Shown: piece after piece, positions 1-8,889 of the stretch | Layout: each line of letters starts with the position of its first letter | Position numbering within the stretch: position 1 is the stretch's first letter | Origin: Neorhizobium sp. SHOUNA12A | GTDB lineage: Bacteria > Pseudomonadota > Alphaproteobacteria > Rhizobiales > Rhizobiaceae | Reading direction: 5' to 3' | Length of the DNA: 46,082 bases | NCBI RefSeq assembly: GCF_023006505.1 | Contig: NZ_JALBGV010000047.1 | Location: 1 to 46,082 of the forward strand | Notes under the pieces: model-generated | The model's database searches: none | Told to the model about the DNA's origin: nothing | Seen by the model: the letters and a program-made list of their open reading frames with translations, nothing else | Made by a program: the position numbers and the translations under genes

Positions 1-426
1 CGCGACAGCCGGCGCTGCGAACAGGCCCGGCCAGGTTTCCGGCAAGGCCGAAACGCCGCCGACGGCCTCCGACAGCGCCAAACCGACGGCATGGCCAGCG
101 GCAACGGCCTTCGCATACGCTTGATAGTCCTTTGCGAAAATGAGTGCCGTTGGCACCGCCATGGCACCGGGCGTCGCACAGGAAGGCACGTGGATCGCGT
201 CCCATTCGGTAAAACGGATAACCGCCGACGCGCCCGCAGCAGAGGAGACTGCGTCGCCGGCACCGGTCTCGCGATAGAAGGCGAGGAGTGAGGAGCCTTC
301 GGACGCACCGGCACCGGCCGCCAGACATGCCAGCGCGTCGACGGTATGGAGGTTGACGAGATCGCGGAGTTTCTGGTCTCCGCCATCGACCGTCAGAAGA
401 ATGGAAACGAGATCGCGTGCGTTCAT
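1..426 (-). CDS. MmgE/PrpD-family protein, N-terminal part (runs off the window)
   Basis: Open frame from an ATG at 426 to the window edge; 142 residues are visible and the C-terminus is missing. The start overlaps the stop of the upstream gene as ATGA, which supports both the start and translational coupling. The visible part is helical and alanine-rich, with the segment IHVPSCATPGAMAVPTAL followed by an AGHAVGLALSEAVGG stretch. This resembles the N-terminal helical domain of the MmgE/PrpD (2-methylcitrate dehydratase-like) family. It is the last visible gene of the hyuA-hyuB-M24 operon. The substrate cannot be told; here it would be a dehydratase or isomerase-like accessory enzyme. The family call rests on the general pattern, not on catalytic residues, which would lie outside the window. 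Confidence 0.6.
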   Translation of the reverse strand, partial: MNARDLVSILLTVDGGDQKLRDLVNLHTVDALACLAAGAGASEGSSLLAFYRETGAGDAVSSAAGASAVIRFTEWDAIHVPSCATPGAMAVPTALIFAKDYQAYAKAVAAGHAVGLALSEAVGGVSALPETWPGLFAAPAVA

Positions 427-1478
427 TCAGCCGCCTCCCGCATTGAACTATCGCCAAGTCCGACCGGACGCGACGCGACGATCGTCTCGCCATCGAGGGT
501 GAAGGCCGTCGTTAGGATGCCGTAGGGGACTGGCGCGGCAAGCGGCGTTTGCGCATCGGCCACGACCTTCAGCGGCCGGGTGCCGTGCGGTGCCTCGAGA
601 TGCCAGTCGATCAGTTCGGCACCATAAGGCAGACGGAAAGCCGAAATCGAGCCATTGGCGGGAAAAGCGGGAGACACCCTGTCCAGCTCGGCGCTCACGG
701 AGGCAAGGCGCGCGGCGATTTCGGAAACGGCGGAGAATGTTTCGATCCGGCGAACCCAGACGCCGTTATAGGCGAGCGACAGGCGGACCGCGAAGGTGCG
801 GCCGAGTTCTTGCCTGCCGGTGCGGATGAAACGGCGATCCTGGGAAAGATCGGGCGCGACGGCAACGTAACATTCCTCGGCGCCGGCAAGCCGCACGGCC
901 CGTTCGACCGGACCGGTGAAATCGCCGGCCAATCTGCCCTTGATATCACCCGCCTTGAACGCCTCGCGGGCGATATCGTCCGTGCGGCGCACGAGATCGA
1001 GTTCGGCGCGATCCGCCTTTCCGCGAACCGCCGTGAAAAGCTCCGTTGCATCGGAGAGTTCGACCGGCAGGACGGACAGAATTTCATCGACCACGCCCCC
1101 CGGCATACGGTCGAGTTCGACGACGCCGAGACGTTTCGCCCCGAGCTGGGCCAGGCGTTCGCCGGCAAGCTTGCCGGGGAAGGGCGAGTGGGCGACTTCG
1201 AAGGTCGGCGCGACCGACTTGACCCATTCGCCGACGCGTTTCGACAGCGCCGTCAGGAAGATCGGCAGGCCGTCGCGTAGGACCAGGACCAAGCCGTCAG
1301 ACCAATAGGGCGTAAACCCGGAGACCCAGGTGACACCGGCGGAGCGCACGTGATTGGTATAGATCAGCACGCCATCGAGACCGGCAGCGGCGATCGCCTG
1401 CTGCAGGCGGACTTGCCGGGCGGTGACGTCCGCGAGGGAGAGTTCGTCCTCGCGCCACAGGATCAGACCGTGTCTCAT
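423..1478 (-). CDS. Degenerate M24 (creatinase/aminopeptidase P-like) protein
   Basis: 351 residues. The N-terminal about 130 residues look like a creatinase N-terminal domain (LQQAIAAAGLDGVLIYTN, then VTWVSGFTPYWSDGL). The rest follows the pita-bread C-domain poorly. Where peptidases have D...D in a VLIDAG...SDITRT context, this protein reads FAVRLSLAYNGVWVRRIETF, so neither aspartate is present. I also see no GHGIG motif or glutamate ligands near the C-terminus. It is probably not a metallopeptidase; it may be a structural partner of, or a diverged enzyme beside, the M24 protein encoded just upstream. It overlaps both neighbours by four bases (ATGA), so it is translationally coupled within the hyu operon. 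The family is fairly sure; the function is unknown. Confidence 0.7.
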   Translation of the reverse strand: MRHGLILWREDELSLADVTARQVRLQQAIAAAGLDGVLIYTNHVRSAGVTWVSGFTPYWSDGLVLVLRDGLPIFLTALSKRVGEWVKSVAPTFEVAHSPFPGKLAGERLAQLGAKRLGVVELDRMPGGVVDEILSVLPVELSDATELFTAVRGKADRAELDLVRRTDDIAREAFKAGDIKGRLAGDFTGPVERAVRLAGAEECYVAVAPDLSQDRRFIRTGRQELGRTFAVRLSLAYNGVWVRRIETFSAVSEIAARLASVSAELDRVSPAFPANGSISAFRLPYGAELIDWHLEAPHGTRPLKVVADAQTPLAAPVPYGILTTAFTLDGETIVASRPVGLGDSSMREAAE

Positions 1479-2587
1479 GCCGCTATCCTCCGGGCGCCGA
1501 CCGAGAAGAGCTCGCGCGGCGTCTTCGTCAGGATTTCCGGACCGTCGGCACGGACGATCAGCGAGTCGCCGTGCACGAAATAACCGATCTCGGGATTATA
1601 TGTGTTCGGATGCACGATCATCGACATGCCTTCCTCGATCACCGTGTTCACATCTTCGAGAATATGCGGCTTGGTATCCGGGAAAAGGCCAAGCCCGTGG
1701 CCGCGCACGCGGGTATATTCGCTGGTCACGTATTCGCCTAAACCATGGGCGCGAAAAATGTCGTTCTCTGCCCGGGCGATATCGGCCGCGGTCACGCCGG
1801 GCCTGACCACCGCAAGGCCGGCCTCCAACGCGTCGTTATAGATGCCAAACACCTTGCGCTGCGCCTCATTCGGCTCACCGATGACCAGCGTGCGGCAGAT
1901 CTGGACGTAATAGCCGTTGACACAAGGGGTAAGCTCGGTCGTCACCAGGTCGCCGGGCTTCAGGATCTTGCCGAGCGGTGGCGCCATGCCGCGCACTTCC
2001 GGACCGCCGACGCCGATGATCATGAAGTTGTCGTCGACGCCTTCATTGCGGAAGAAGGACTCGATCTCGGCGATCAGCTCGTAATCCTTCTTGCCGACAG
2101 CGGCGGCATTGCGGAAGACCGCATAACCTTCGTCCGCCAGACGGGCAGCGCTGCGCACGGCGTTGAGCTCATCAGCAGATTTCACCATCAGCAGGCGATC
2201 GACCAGCGCAGTTGCGTCCTCGAAACGAAGATCGCCACGCTGGGCGGCAAGCCCATAGGGCAGGTGACGCTTAGGCCCCGCGGCGATGCGGCTATTGCCG
2301 AGCCGGCCAATGACGCCGGACACCGTTCCGATCAGGTCGTCCGCAACGACAGTCTTGACCTCCGGACATTCGACCGCGGCGCGTTCCCCCTCCAGTTCGT
2401 CGTCGAGATAGAGAGTGACGTCGCCGTCGCGGGTGACGACGGCCAGACCCTCGCCTTCGAGAATGCCGAAATCGGCGGCATAACGCAGGTAGTCGTTCTG
2501 CCAGGCATTGCCGTAAAGCACGAGGCCGTCGAGCCCCGCCTCCAGCATCGCCTCGATCAACCGTTTCTTGCGGATTTCGCCGATCAT
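1475..2587 (-). CDS. M24-family (creatinase/prolidase-like) hydrolase
   Basis: 370 residues with a creatinase N-domain (about 1-125) and a pita-bread C-domain (about 140-370). The GHGLGL histidine motif is present. The usual ligand positions are altered: the first Asp region reads VTTELT, the second reads YVQICRT, the TIEPG region reads MIVHPN, and the final RIEDT region reads FVHGDS. This suggests a metal-independent enzyme like creatinase, or altered metal binding. Two start codons are possible. ATG at 2593 lies only one base after the GAGGA ribosome-binding site, whereas ATG at 2587 has normal spacing and was chosen. It follows hyuB by about ten bases and overlaps the next gene. Creatinase-like C-N bond hydrolysis after a hydantoinase step is plausible but inferred. 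Confidence 0.85.
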   Translation of the reverse strand: MIGEIRKKRLIEAMLEAGLDGLVLYGNAWQNDYLRYAADFGILEGEGLAVVTRDGDVTLYLDDELEGERAAVECPEVKTVVADDLIGTVSGVIGRLGNSRIAAGPKRHLPYGLAAQRGDLRFEDATALVDRLLMVKSADELNAVRSAARLADEGYAVFRNAAAVGKKDYELIAEIESFFRNEGVDDNFMIIGVGGPEVRGMAPPLGKILKPGDLVTTELTPCVNGYYVQICRTLVIGEPNEAQRKVFGIYNDALEAGLAVVRPGVTAADIARAENDIFRAHGLGEYVTSEYTRVRGHGLGLFPDTKPHILEDVNTVIEEGMSMIVHPNTYNPEIGYFVHGDSLIVRADGPEILTKTPRELFSVGARRIAA

Positions 2588-2597
2588 CGCCATGTCC

Positions 2598-4307
2598 TCA
2601 GCCGTTCGCTGCGATACGACGCGGCATCTGCGGTTCGGCATAGCCGTAGTCGCGGACAGCCGCTTCTCTGGAGACCAGACCATTGGCGATATCCTCGTCG
2701 AGATCGGTGCGCGAGCGCTTTCTGGGGTCGCCGTAACCGCCGCCGCCGGCGGTAAGGAAAGTGATCCGGTCGCCCGGCGTGAAGTGAACGTCGGTCGCCT
2801 TGTTGACGCGCAGCTGCGTACCGTCGGCACGGTCGATGATCGCAACGCTGACCTCGCCGGTATTGCCGCCATGCAGACCCCAGGGTGGGGTGACTGTGCG
2901 GTCGAAATTGATATTGCCGCGGCAGGCGCGCAGGCACCGATAGGTGAGCTCGATGCCGAGACCACCACGATGTTCGCCGGCACCGCCGGAATCCGGCCGC
3001 AAGGCGTGCTTCTCGACGATGAACGGATACTTGATCTCCTGTAGCTCGACCGGCGTGTTGCGCACGTCGCCCTGGCAGACCGAGACGGCTGCGGATTCGC
3101 CGTCCTCATGCGGACGACCACCCCAGCCACCGCCAAAGATGTTCATCAGCAGGAAGCGCGAACCGTCGTCGTAGAAGCCGAAGAAGGAGCATCCGCCCAT
3201 GTCACCTTTATGGGCGGCCGGGATGAGCTCCGGCACGGCCGGCGCCAGCGCCTTGAGGATTGTGTCGATCACGGTCGGCAGCGCGATGCTCCACTGGCCG
3301 AGTGCGGCCGGTGGGCGGGCCGAAAGGATCGTGCCGTCCGGCAGGTCGACATTGAGGGCACGGAAGCAGCCTTCGTTGACGTCGAGTTCCGGCGAGGTGA
3401 GCGCCTTGAAGGCGACGCGGGCGGCCGCGATGCCGCCCGAGCGGCCGGAGTTCAAGGGGCCGTTCACCTGCGGATGCATGCCATGGAAATCGACGGTGAT
3501 GGTCGAGCCGGACACGATCACCTTGACGGCGATCCTGAGCGGCGTCGCGAGATCGCGGCCATCGTTGTCGAGGAAGCTCTCGGCCGCATAGGTGCCGTCC
3601 GGAATGCGCTCGATCACCTGGCGGGCGGCCTTGTCGGTCTGGTCCCAGATGGTCTCGACGCAGCTTTCCACCACACCGCGGCCATAACGGGCGACCAGTT
3701 CGGCATAACGCTTGGCGCCGATCTGACAGGACGCGACCTGGGCACGCAAGTCGCCGAGGCTGGCATCCGGATAACGGATATTGTCCTGGATGATCTGGTA
3801 GAGCGTGTCGTTGAGCTCGCCGGCCTTGTAGATCTTCAGGGACCGCATCTGCAGACCTTCGGAGTAGATGTCGGTCGTCGCGTTGGAGCCGAAACCCTGG
3901 CGGCCGCCGCCGATATCCACCCAGTGGGCGCGGTTGGCCGCAAAGCCGATCAATTCGCCCTCGTGGAAACAGGGCGCGTAGACGACGACGTTGTTCAGGT
4001 GCTGGCCGCAGATATGGCCATGGTTCATGACGAGGACGTCGCCCTCTTCGAAACCCTTCAACCCGTATTTCTTGATGCCGTCCTCGACGGCGATGCCGAG
4101 GTCGGCGAGGAAGATCGGCAGGCCGCCGCGGTTCTGGGAGATCATCCGGCCGGTCGTGTCGATCAGGCCGCAGCAATAGTCGCGGACTTCGTAGATCATC
4201 ATGTTGTAGGCGGATTTGCAGAGCGCCTCGGCCATCTCGTCGGCATAGGCGACGATCGCATTGCGGACGACTTCAACGGTGATCGGATCGTTTTTCTGGA
4301 GGGTCAT
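2598..4307 (-). CDS. hyuB: Hydantoinase B / oxoprolinase-family beta subunit
   Basis: 569 residues, full length for the HyuB/N-methylhydantoinase B family. Typical features are the N-terminal DPITVEVVRNAIVAYADEMAEA helix (first residues), GDVLVMNHGHICGQHLNN, ANRAHWVDIGG, and the glycine-rich C-terminal GGGGYGDP end. HyuB works with HyuA in ATP-dependent opening of cyclic amides (hydantoins, 5-oxoproline, caprolactam); related subunits act in acetophenone carboxylase. The gene starts four bases after hyuA, so the two subunits are co-produced. The ribosome-binding site is GAGGA. The actual substrate cannot be read from the sequence; M24 neighbours hint at an N-methylhydantoin or creatinine-like route, but other lactams are equally possible. 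Confidence 0.93.
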   Translation of the reverse strand: MTLQKNDPITVEVVRNAIVAYADEMAEALCKSAYNMMIYEVRDYCCGLIDTTGRMISQNRGGLPIFLADLGIAVEDGIKKYGLKGFEEGDVLVMNHGHICGQHLNNVVVYAPCFHEGELIGFAANRAHWVDIGGGRQGFGSNATTDIYSEGLQMRSLKIYKAGELNDTLYQIIQDNIRYPDASLGDLRAQVASCQIGAKRYAELVARYGRGVVESCVETIWDQTDKAARQVIERIPDGTYAAESFLDNDGRDLATPLRIAVKVIVSGSTITVDFHGMHPQVNGPLNSGRSGGIAAARVAFKALTSPELDVNEGCFRALNVDLPDGTILSARPPAALGQWSIALPTVIDTILKALAPAVPELIPAAHKGDMGGCSFFGFYDDGSRFLLMNIFGGGWGGRPHEDGESAAVSVCQGDVRNTPVELQEIKYPFIVEKHALRPDSGGAGEHRGGLGIELTYRCLRACRGNINFDRTVTPPWGLHGGNTGEVSVAIIDRADGTQLRVNKATDVHFTPGDRITFLTAGGGGYGDPRKRSRTDLDEDIANGLVSREAAVRDYGYAEPQMPRRIAANG

Positions 4308-4311
4308 GTTC

Positions 4312-6375
4312 TTATTCCTCGCTCTGCTTGGCGAGCGTCACCAGCAGATGGCCTGCCTCGTGGACGACCACTTCGTCGCCGGGATGGATCAGGATGGTGG
4401 AATTCGGTTCCTCGATGACGGCAGGGCCAGTGAGCTTGAAGCCAGCCGGCAACGCCGGGCGCCAGTAGATCGCCGTCTTCAGCGGCTTTGCCGGATCGTC
4501 GAACACCACATCGCGGCTGCCGACCTCGGATTCCGCTTCCGGCTCCCATGGACGGGACAGCCATTCCTCGGCAACGTTGTCGGTGCGGGCGGCGGTCAGG
4601 ACCAGGCGCAGGCTGACGATTTCGAGTGCTTCGGTCGGCGCCGACTGGCTGTAGCGGCGGTCGTGCTCGGTATCGAAACGGCGGCGGACCTCACTGGTAT
4701 CGCCAGACAGCATGCCGGTATTCTCGATCGGGATCGAGATCGCATGTTCCTGGCCGACATAACGCAGATCGGCGAAGAAGCGGTGATCCGCCTCGTTTTC
4801 GACGATGCCGTCGCGCTTCATCTGCTCACGGCCGCTGGCGACGAGTTCGGCATAGACCTTTTCGACGCCGGCCTCGGAAAGTTCGCCGACGCGGCCGATG
4901 AAAGTCTGCACGAAATCCTGGCGCCAGGAGGCCATCAGCATGCCGAGCGCCGAAAAGGTGCCGGGCAGTTTCGGGATGATCACCAGCGGAATGTAGATCT
5001 CGCGGGCGATGGCGATCGCATGCAGCGGGCCGGCGCCGCCGAAGGCGATCATCGCCGTATCGCGCGGGTCGATACCCTTGTTGATCGAGACGGCGCGCAC
5101 CGACAGCGACATGGAGCTATCGGCGATCTTGGCGACGCCGAGCGCTGCCTCGACCGGATTGAGCTTCAGCGTGTTGCCGACCTTGCTCAGCATTGCCTGT
5201 TCGGAAGCCGTCCTGTCGAGCGGCATGCCGCCGTTCAGGAACCGCTGCGGATTGATGCGGCCGAGGATCAGGTCGGCGTCGGTGACGACCGGCAAGTCGG
5301 CTCCCTTGCCGTAACAGGCAGGGCCAGGATCGGCGCCGACGCTCTGGGGACCCACGTGCAGACCGCCCGCATTGTCGACCCAGGCGATCGAACCGCCGCC
5401 GGCACCGACTTCGACAATGTTGACAACTGGCAACTGCATCGGCTGGCCGTCAGCCTCTTCGCCGATCACGTAACCGGTTTCGATAGCCGGCGCTCCATCG
5501 GTGATCAGGCTCGACTTGGCGGTCGTGCCGCCCATGTCGAAACCGATGCAGCGCTTGAGGCCGAGCAGCTTGGCCAGACGTCCGGCGCCGATCATGCCGG
5601 CAACCGGGCCAGATTCCATCATCGAGACTGGCTGTTCCTGCGCCTGACCGATCGACATCACGCCGCCATTCGATCGCATGATATGGATCTTGCCGTCGAA
5701 GGCGCCGGAGCGGAGATAGGTTTCGAGACGCTTCAGGTAACCTTCGACGCGGGGGCCGACAAAGGCGTTGAGCGCGGTGGTCGAGGACCGCTCGTATTCG
5801 CGGTATTCGCGCAGGATTTCGTGCGAGAGCGTCACGAAGATATTCGGCAGCGCCTTGCGCAGCATGTCACCGACGCGACGCTCGTGGTCCGGATTGGCCC
5901 AGGAATGCAGCAGGCAGATGGCAACGGATTCAACACCGGCGGCCTCGATCTCGGCGATGACGGCGGCGACCACCTTCTCGTCGAGCGTTTCCAACACTTC
6001 GCCGGAAGCAAGTATACGCTCCGGAATTTCGAAGGTCAGGCTGCGCGGCACGAGAGGCTGCGGACGCTTGAAGAACAGGTTGAAAGCTTGGATGCGGTTC
6101 GAACGACCGATCGCGTAGACGTCGCGGAAACCGCTCGTGGTGATCAGTGCGGTACGGGCGCCCTTGCGCTCCAGCACCGTGTTGATGGCGATCGTCGAGC
6201 CGTGAAGAATCTCGTTGAGCTGGTCGGGATCGCAATTCGCAAGCTCGAGACTGCGGGCGATGCCCTGGGTCGGATCGGCGGGCACGGTCGAGGTCTTCGA
6301 CGTTACGATCTTGCCGTCGACATAACCGACGAGATCGGTAAACGTGCCGCCAATATCAATTCCGACAATATTCAT
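4312..6375 (-). CDS. hyuA: Hydantoinase A / oxoprolinase-family alpha subunit
   Basis: 687 residues from the ATG at 6375, which has a strong AGGAGG five bases upstream; a longer frame from 6402 would run through that site. The ASKHA-type ATP-binding fold shows as [15 protein letters not shown] at the N-terminus and [15 protein letters not shown] near residue 300. The hydantoinase/oxoprolinase N-terminal domain, central domain and C-terminal beta domain (ending near [13 protein letters not shown]) are all present. It phosphorylates or activates the cyclic amide for ring opening together with HyuB. It is the first gene of the operon and divergent from the LysR gene at 6608, its likely regulator. 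A second, diverged hyuA lies at 42397 in the same window. Confidence 0.93.
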   Translation of the reverse strand: MNIVGIDIGGTFTDLVGYVDGKIVTSKTSTVPADPTQGIARSLELANCDPDQLNEILHGSTIAINTVLERKGARTALITTSGFRDVYAIGRSNRIQAFNLFFKRPQPLVPRSLTFEIPERILASGEVLETLDEKVVAAVIAEIEAAGVESVAICLLHSWANPDHERRVGDMLRKALPNIFVTLSHEILREYREYERSSTTALNAFVGPRVEGYLKRLETYLRSGAFDGKIHIMRSNGGVMSIGQAQEQPVSMMESGPVAGMIGAGRLAKLLGLKRCIGFDMGGTTAKSSLITDGAPAIETGYVIGEEADGQPMQLPVVNIVEVGAGGGSIAWVDNAGGLHVGPQSVGADPGPACYGKGADLPVVTDADLILGRINPQRFLNGGMPLDRTASEQAMLSKVGNTLKLNPVEAALGVAKIADSSMSLSVRAVSINKGIDPRDTAMIAFGGAGPLHAIAIAREIYIPLVIIPKLPGTFSALGMLMASWRQDFVQTFIGRVGELSEAGVEKVYAELVASGREQMKRDGIVENEADHRFFADLRYVGQEHAISIPIENTGMLSGDTSEVRRRFDTEHDRRYSQSAPTEALEIVSLRLVLTAARTDNVAEEWLSRPWEPEAESEVGSRDVVFDDPAKPLKTAIYWRPALPAGFKLTGPAVIEEPNSTILIHPGDEVVVHEAGHLLVTLAKQSEE

Positions 6376-6387
6376 GCGTCCTCCTGT

Positions 6388-6406
6388 CCGCATGGAACCC
6401 ATGCGG
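6388..6406. promoter_or_regulatory. Inverted repeat in the hyuA leader
   Basis: CCGCATGG-AAC-CCATGCGG, a perfect inverted repeat with 8-base arms and a 3-base loop, ending about a dozen bases upstream of the hyuA start and next to its ribosome-binding site. It could form an RNA hairpin occluding the leader, or be a protein operator. Only the symmetry is seen; the role is inferred. Confidence 0.45.
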
Positions 6407-6580
6407 AATGCTTTAATCTTTGCGGATTGGGCCGAGACCTCGGCAGCGGTGGCAGGAACACTCCGGCTGACGTTAAAGCGTCAGGCTCCCAGTGAGATTG
6501 TTCATGTCATTCCTCATCCTCGAACAGCATTTGATCCATTCGAACGGTAACTAGCAACGGGTTTGGGGGCTTCAGGTTTG

Positions 6581-6596
6581 ATAGCCTATAGGCTAT
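6581..6596. promoter_or_regulatory. Palindromic operator, probable LysR-type binding site
   Basis: ATAGCCTATAGGCTAT is a perfect 16-base palindrome, followed by a third copy of the half-site (CTATAGG at 6593-6599). It lies 12 bases upstream of the LysR gene within the hyuA-LysR divergent region. LysR-type regulators commonly bind ATA-N-TAT dyads in such positions and repress their own gene. Function is inferred from position and symmetry. Confidence 0.6.
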
Positions 6597-6607
6597 AGGT
6601 TATCACC

Positions 6608-7516
6608 ATGTTCAATATCACGCTTCGACGCATGGAAGTCCTGGTTGCAGTGGTCGAGGAGGGGAGCTTCGCGGCCGCCGCCGACCGTTTCGGCATCGCG
6701 CAGCCCTCGGTCAGCGCCCATATCATGGCAATCGAGAAGGAAATCGGCGGGCAGATTTTCGTGCGGCGCCGGGGCCGCAAGCCGCTGCTGACCGAGATCG
6801 GCCAAAGCGTGCTGCAACATGCGCGCGAATTCCTGGCCGAGGCCGACGACATGCGCGCAGATGTCGTGAAAATCCGAGGCGAGACCGGTCAGCAGGTGAT
6901 TCTATCTTGCCAGCGAAGCCTCTCCAATTTTGTTCTGCGAAAAGATCTGACGGACTTTGCGATCGCGCGGCCGGATATCCAGCTCGTTCTGAGGATCGGC
7001 AAACAGGAGGATGTTTTTTCCGAGGTTCGCGATGGCGTGGCCGACGTCGGCTGCTTTCTGGGCAATGAAGACCTTCGAGGCGTCCGTGCTGAAACTATCG
7101 GCCGCGAGAAGCTGGTTCTCATCGCCTCGCCAAACCACCCCCTTGCCCACCGCAAGCGCGTCAAGCCGCAGGACGTGGCACGTTATGACTTCGTAGGTCC
7201 TCCGCCCTCTTCGCTGTTTGGACGTGGTGTCTCGAAGCTCCTGGCGAATGCTGGTATCAGCCACGTAAAGGTCGCGGCGCAGGCGACCGAGTACCAGTTC
7301 CTGCGCGAGTTCGTTGTTGCCGGTGTCGGCATTGCCTGTTCGCTGGAACGAAGCGTAGCGGCTGATCTCGAGCGTGGCGAGCTGGTCAAGGTCGATCTGG
7401 CCGGAGATGAATTGGGCTTCGATGTACGGCAGATCGCTTCAATCCGCCGCCCGTTGTCCAAGCCTGCCAGTGACTTGATGGATTTTCTTCGCTCAAGACA
7501 CCAGGCGCCCAGTTAA
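6608..7516 (+). CDS. LysR-family transcriptional regulator
   Basis: 302 residues. The winged helix-turn-helix lies at about 4-63 (RMEVLVAVVEEGSFAAAADR, then QPSVSAHIMAIEKEIGGQIF). The effector-binding domain runs from about 90 to 295 with the usual two-lobed pattern (ISHVKVAAQATEYQFLREFV, VVAGVGIACS). It is divergent from the hyuA operon across 232 bases that hold a perfect palindrome, so it probably controls hyuA-hyuB-M24 in response to the substrate or a pathway intermediate. The effector is unknown. No clear Shine-Dalgarno sequence is visible; the palindrome overlaps where the promoter or leader should lie, consistent with tight autoregulation. Confidence 0.9.
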   Translation: MFNITLRRMEVLVAVVEEGSFAAAADRFGIAQPSVSAHIMAIEKEIGGQIFVRRRGRKPLLTEIGQSVLQHAREFLAEADDMRADVVKIRGETGQQVILSCQRSLSNFVLRKDLTDFAIARPDIQLVLRIGKQEDVFSEVRDGVADVGCFLGNEDLRGVRAETIGREKLVLIASPNHPLAHRKRVKPQDVARYDFVGPPPSSLFGRGVSKLLANAGISHVKVAAQATEYQFLREFVVAGVGIACSLERSVAADLERGELVKVDLAGDELGFDVRQIASIRRPLSKPASDLMDFLRSRHQAPS

Positions 7517-7540
7517 CGGGACATGTTTTGCCGCAAACCT

Positions 7541-7846
7541 CTAAATCCCCGACCCGTCGAACTGCTGTCCGTCGGTGCCTTCCCAAGGCGAGGGCATTGA
7601 AAACCGGTTGAGGTTGGCCGAGGGCATCGGCATCCAACACTTCAATTCCGGCTCGGCATATTCGATGATGTGCCCGGGCGAGGAATCAGAAGCGCGCCAG
7701 CCTTCTCCACCGAACTGATCGCCATTCGACCAATAGGCGAGGTCAACTTCTGCCGGCCCCTGTTCGGAGGGGCGGATCGTAACCAGGATCCGACTACCGT
7801 CCTTCGGTGCGCTTGCCATGTGGCGCCAACGGTCCGTTTCGTCCAT
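7541..7846 (-). CDS. Small hypothetical protein (WRHMASAPKDG type)
   Basis: 101 residues. AGGAG stands seven bases before the ATG at 7846. The N-terminal pattern WRHMASAPKDGSRILVTI followed by a YWSNG...GWR stretch and a C-terminal CWMPMP matches a widespread class of short alphaproteobacterial and phage-associated proteins of unknown function. No signal peptide or membrane segment is visible. It is convergent with the LysR gene, 24 bases apart. The gene is likely real; I do not recognise a function. Confidence 0.65.
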   Translation of the reverse strand: MDETDRWRHMASAPKDGSRILVTIRPSEQGPAEVDLAYWSNGDQFGGEGWRASDSSPGHIIEYAEPELKCWMPMPSANLNRFSMPSPWEGTDGQQFDGSGI

Positions 7847-8149
7847 CCGTCTTCTCCTGCCTTGCTGTCAGTTGCAACTGTCGCCTCGCCATCGAAAGCC
7901 GTCAACTCAAACTTTGCCGAGGCACACGATCTCAAACCCGTCAGAGACTTTTCAAGACCCAAAGGCGCGCCGACGAGTCAAAATTATTCAAAGCGGCCAA
8001 ATTTAAAATCTCAACGCAGTCAGGCCGCGCTCCACGCCGATTGCGGAGCCGCGAAAATTGTGTGCCTGTGCAGCGAACTTCCAGTCTTCCCCACAGTTTG
8101 CGGCGGTAGAACGGGGTTGCACAGGGCGACACGTAAAGCGGGATAACAG
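7847..8149. other. 303-base intergenic region without a recognised gene
   Basis: Open frames here are short and unlike known proteins. The only possible signal is a one-mismatch stress-type promoter, CGAAC-N17-GTT at 8074-8098, pointing toward the receiver-like gene at 8150. AT-rich tracts lie around 7978-8015. Confidence 0.4.
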
Positions 8150-8503
8150 GTGAGCCAGTACACGATGATCGTCATCGGCAACAAGAACCTTGTTGCTTCC
8201 GGCACTCGCGATGCTTGGGAGCGAGCAGGAATAGAGTTGCAGGGACCCGTGCTGCCGCCCGCTTTCGAAATGCGGCTTGTGCATGCCGCCCACGGCGTGC
8301 TGATCGATGCCACCGAAGACGCCAATCTGATGTTCCGGATATCCGAGCAGCTTGAAGCCGCTTCGGTTCCTTTTCTTTTTGTCGTGATGGAGCAGCAGGG
8401 ACCGGAGCGTACCGGTTCCTATGTGCTCGGTTCCAAGCCAAAGCATATCAAAGAGATCGTCGAGGAACTGCTTTGGCAATACGACAGCGGCGTCAGACAT
8501 TAG
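8150..8503 (+). CDS. Receiver-like (CheY-fold) protein with altered acidic pocket
   Basis: 117 residues from GTG at 8150; an ATG at 8165 is the alternative. The layout fits a stand-alone response-regulator receiver: beta1 MIVIGNKN, helix ASGTRDAWERAG, GVLIDATED with Asp53 at the phospho-acceptor position, SVPFLFVVM, and a conserved lysine (K96 in LGSKPK) before the last helix. The acidic pair normally following beta1 (typically E-D-D/E) is replaced by GNKN, so Mg2+-dependent phosphorylation may be impaired. Such short receivers are common in rhizobia near stress genes. It tail-overlaps the minus-strand gene at 8493 by 11 bases. A degraded gene of the same type lies at 11538. Confidence 0.65.
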   Translation: MSQYTMIVIGNKNLVASGTRDAWERAGIELQGPVLPPAFEMRLVHAAHGVLIDATEDANLMFRISEQLEAASVPFLFVVMEQQGPERTGSYVLGSKPKHIKEIVEELLWQYDSGVRH

Positions 8504-8768
8504 GTTTCCGGCCTCGCGACGCTGCAACGTCGGCGATGAATATTTCACACATTATCCTGAACACGTGAAGCCGAAGAACGTCGGGGTCCTGCCCTGAAGG
8601 AAGCTCGCATTTCGCTCGCAAGATGACTCGTTCGGCAAGAACTCCTGATCCCTTCTTCGAGTGAAGAAATCGGCGCGCCATGCGGTGGACATCCGAGGCG
8701 AGGTCATCGATCCGAGGACTTCCGTCTTCCTGCATATTCCGGTCCGGTAGGTTCGGGATGATAGTCAT
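8493..8768 (-). CDS. Hypothetical small protein, probably stress-regulated
   Basis: 91 residues, no recognised domain. It is rich in charged residues (SDVHRMARRFLHSKKGSGVL, DVLRLHVFRIMCEIFIADV) and probably helical and cytoplasmic. A strong AGGAGG lies nine bases before the ATG, and a GGAAC-N18-GTT stress-type promoter ends 25 bases upstream, so the gene is very likely real and part of the local regulon. Function unknown. Confidence 0.65.
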   Translation of the reverse strand: MTIIPNLPDRNMQEDGSPRIDDLASDVHRMARRFLHSKKGSGVLAERVILRAKCELPSGQDPDVLRLHVFRIMCEIFIADVAASRGRKPNV

Positions 8769-8792
8769 TCACAGCTCCCTCCTGCGCAGAAT

Positions 8793-8818
8793 AACCCGAT
8801 CGCCGGACATGTCGTTCC
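8793..8818 (-). promoter_or_regulatory. EcfG/RpoE2-type promoter for the 8493-8768 gene
   Basis: On the minus strand GGAAC (8818-8814), 18 bases, then GTT (8795-8793). It matches GGAAC-N18/19-TT known for rhizobial RpoE2/EcfG. The -10 lies about 25 bases from the ATG. Confidence 0.6.
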
Positions 8819-8889
8819 CGTACGGTAGCGGACAAAGGATACGCGACCGATATGGCATTCCGCCCTCCCTGATGGCTGCATTTCCGGCA

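Noticed and set aside
3108..4418. 436-codon plus-strand frame opposite hyuB1
   Set aside because: Antisense shadow of a recognised gene in GC-rich DNA; no domain, no ribosome-binding site.
4261..6495. 744-codon plus-strand frame opposite hyuA1
   Set aside because: Antisense shadow; composition rich in D, H and R as expected from reverse reading of the hyuA codons.
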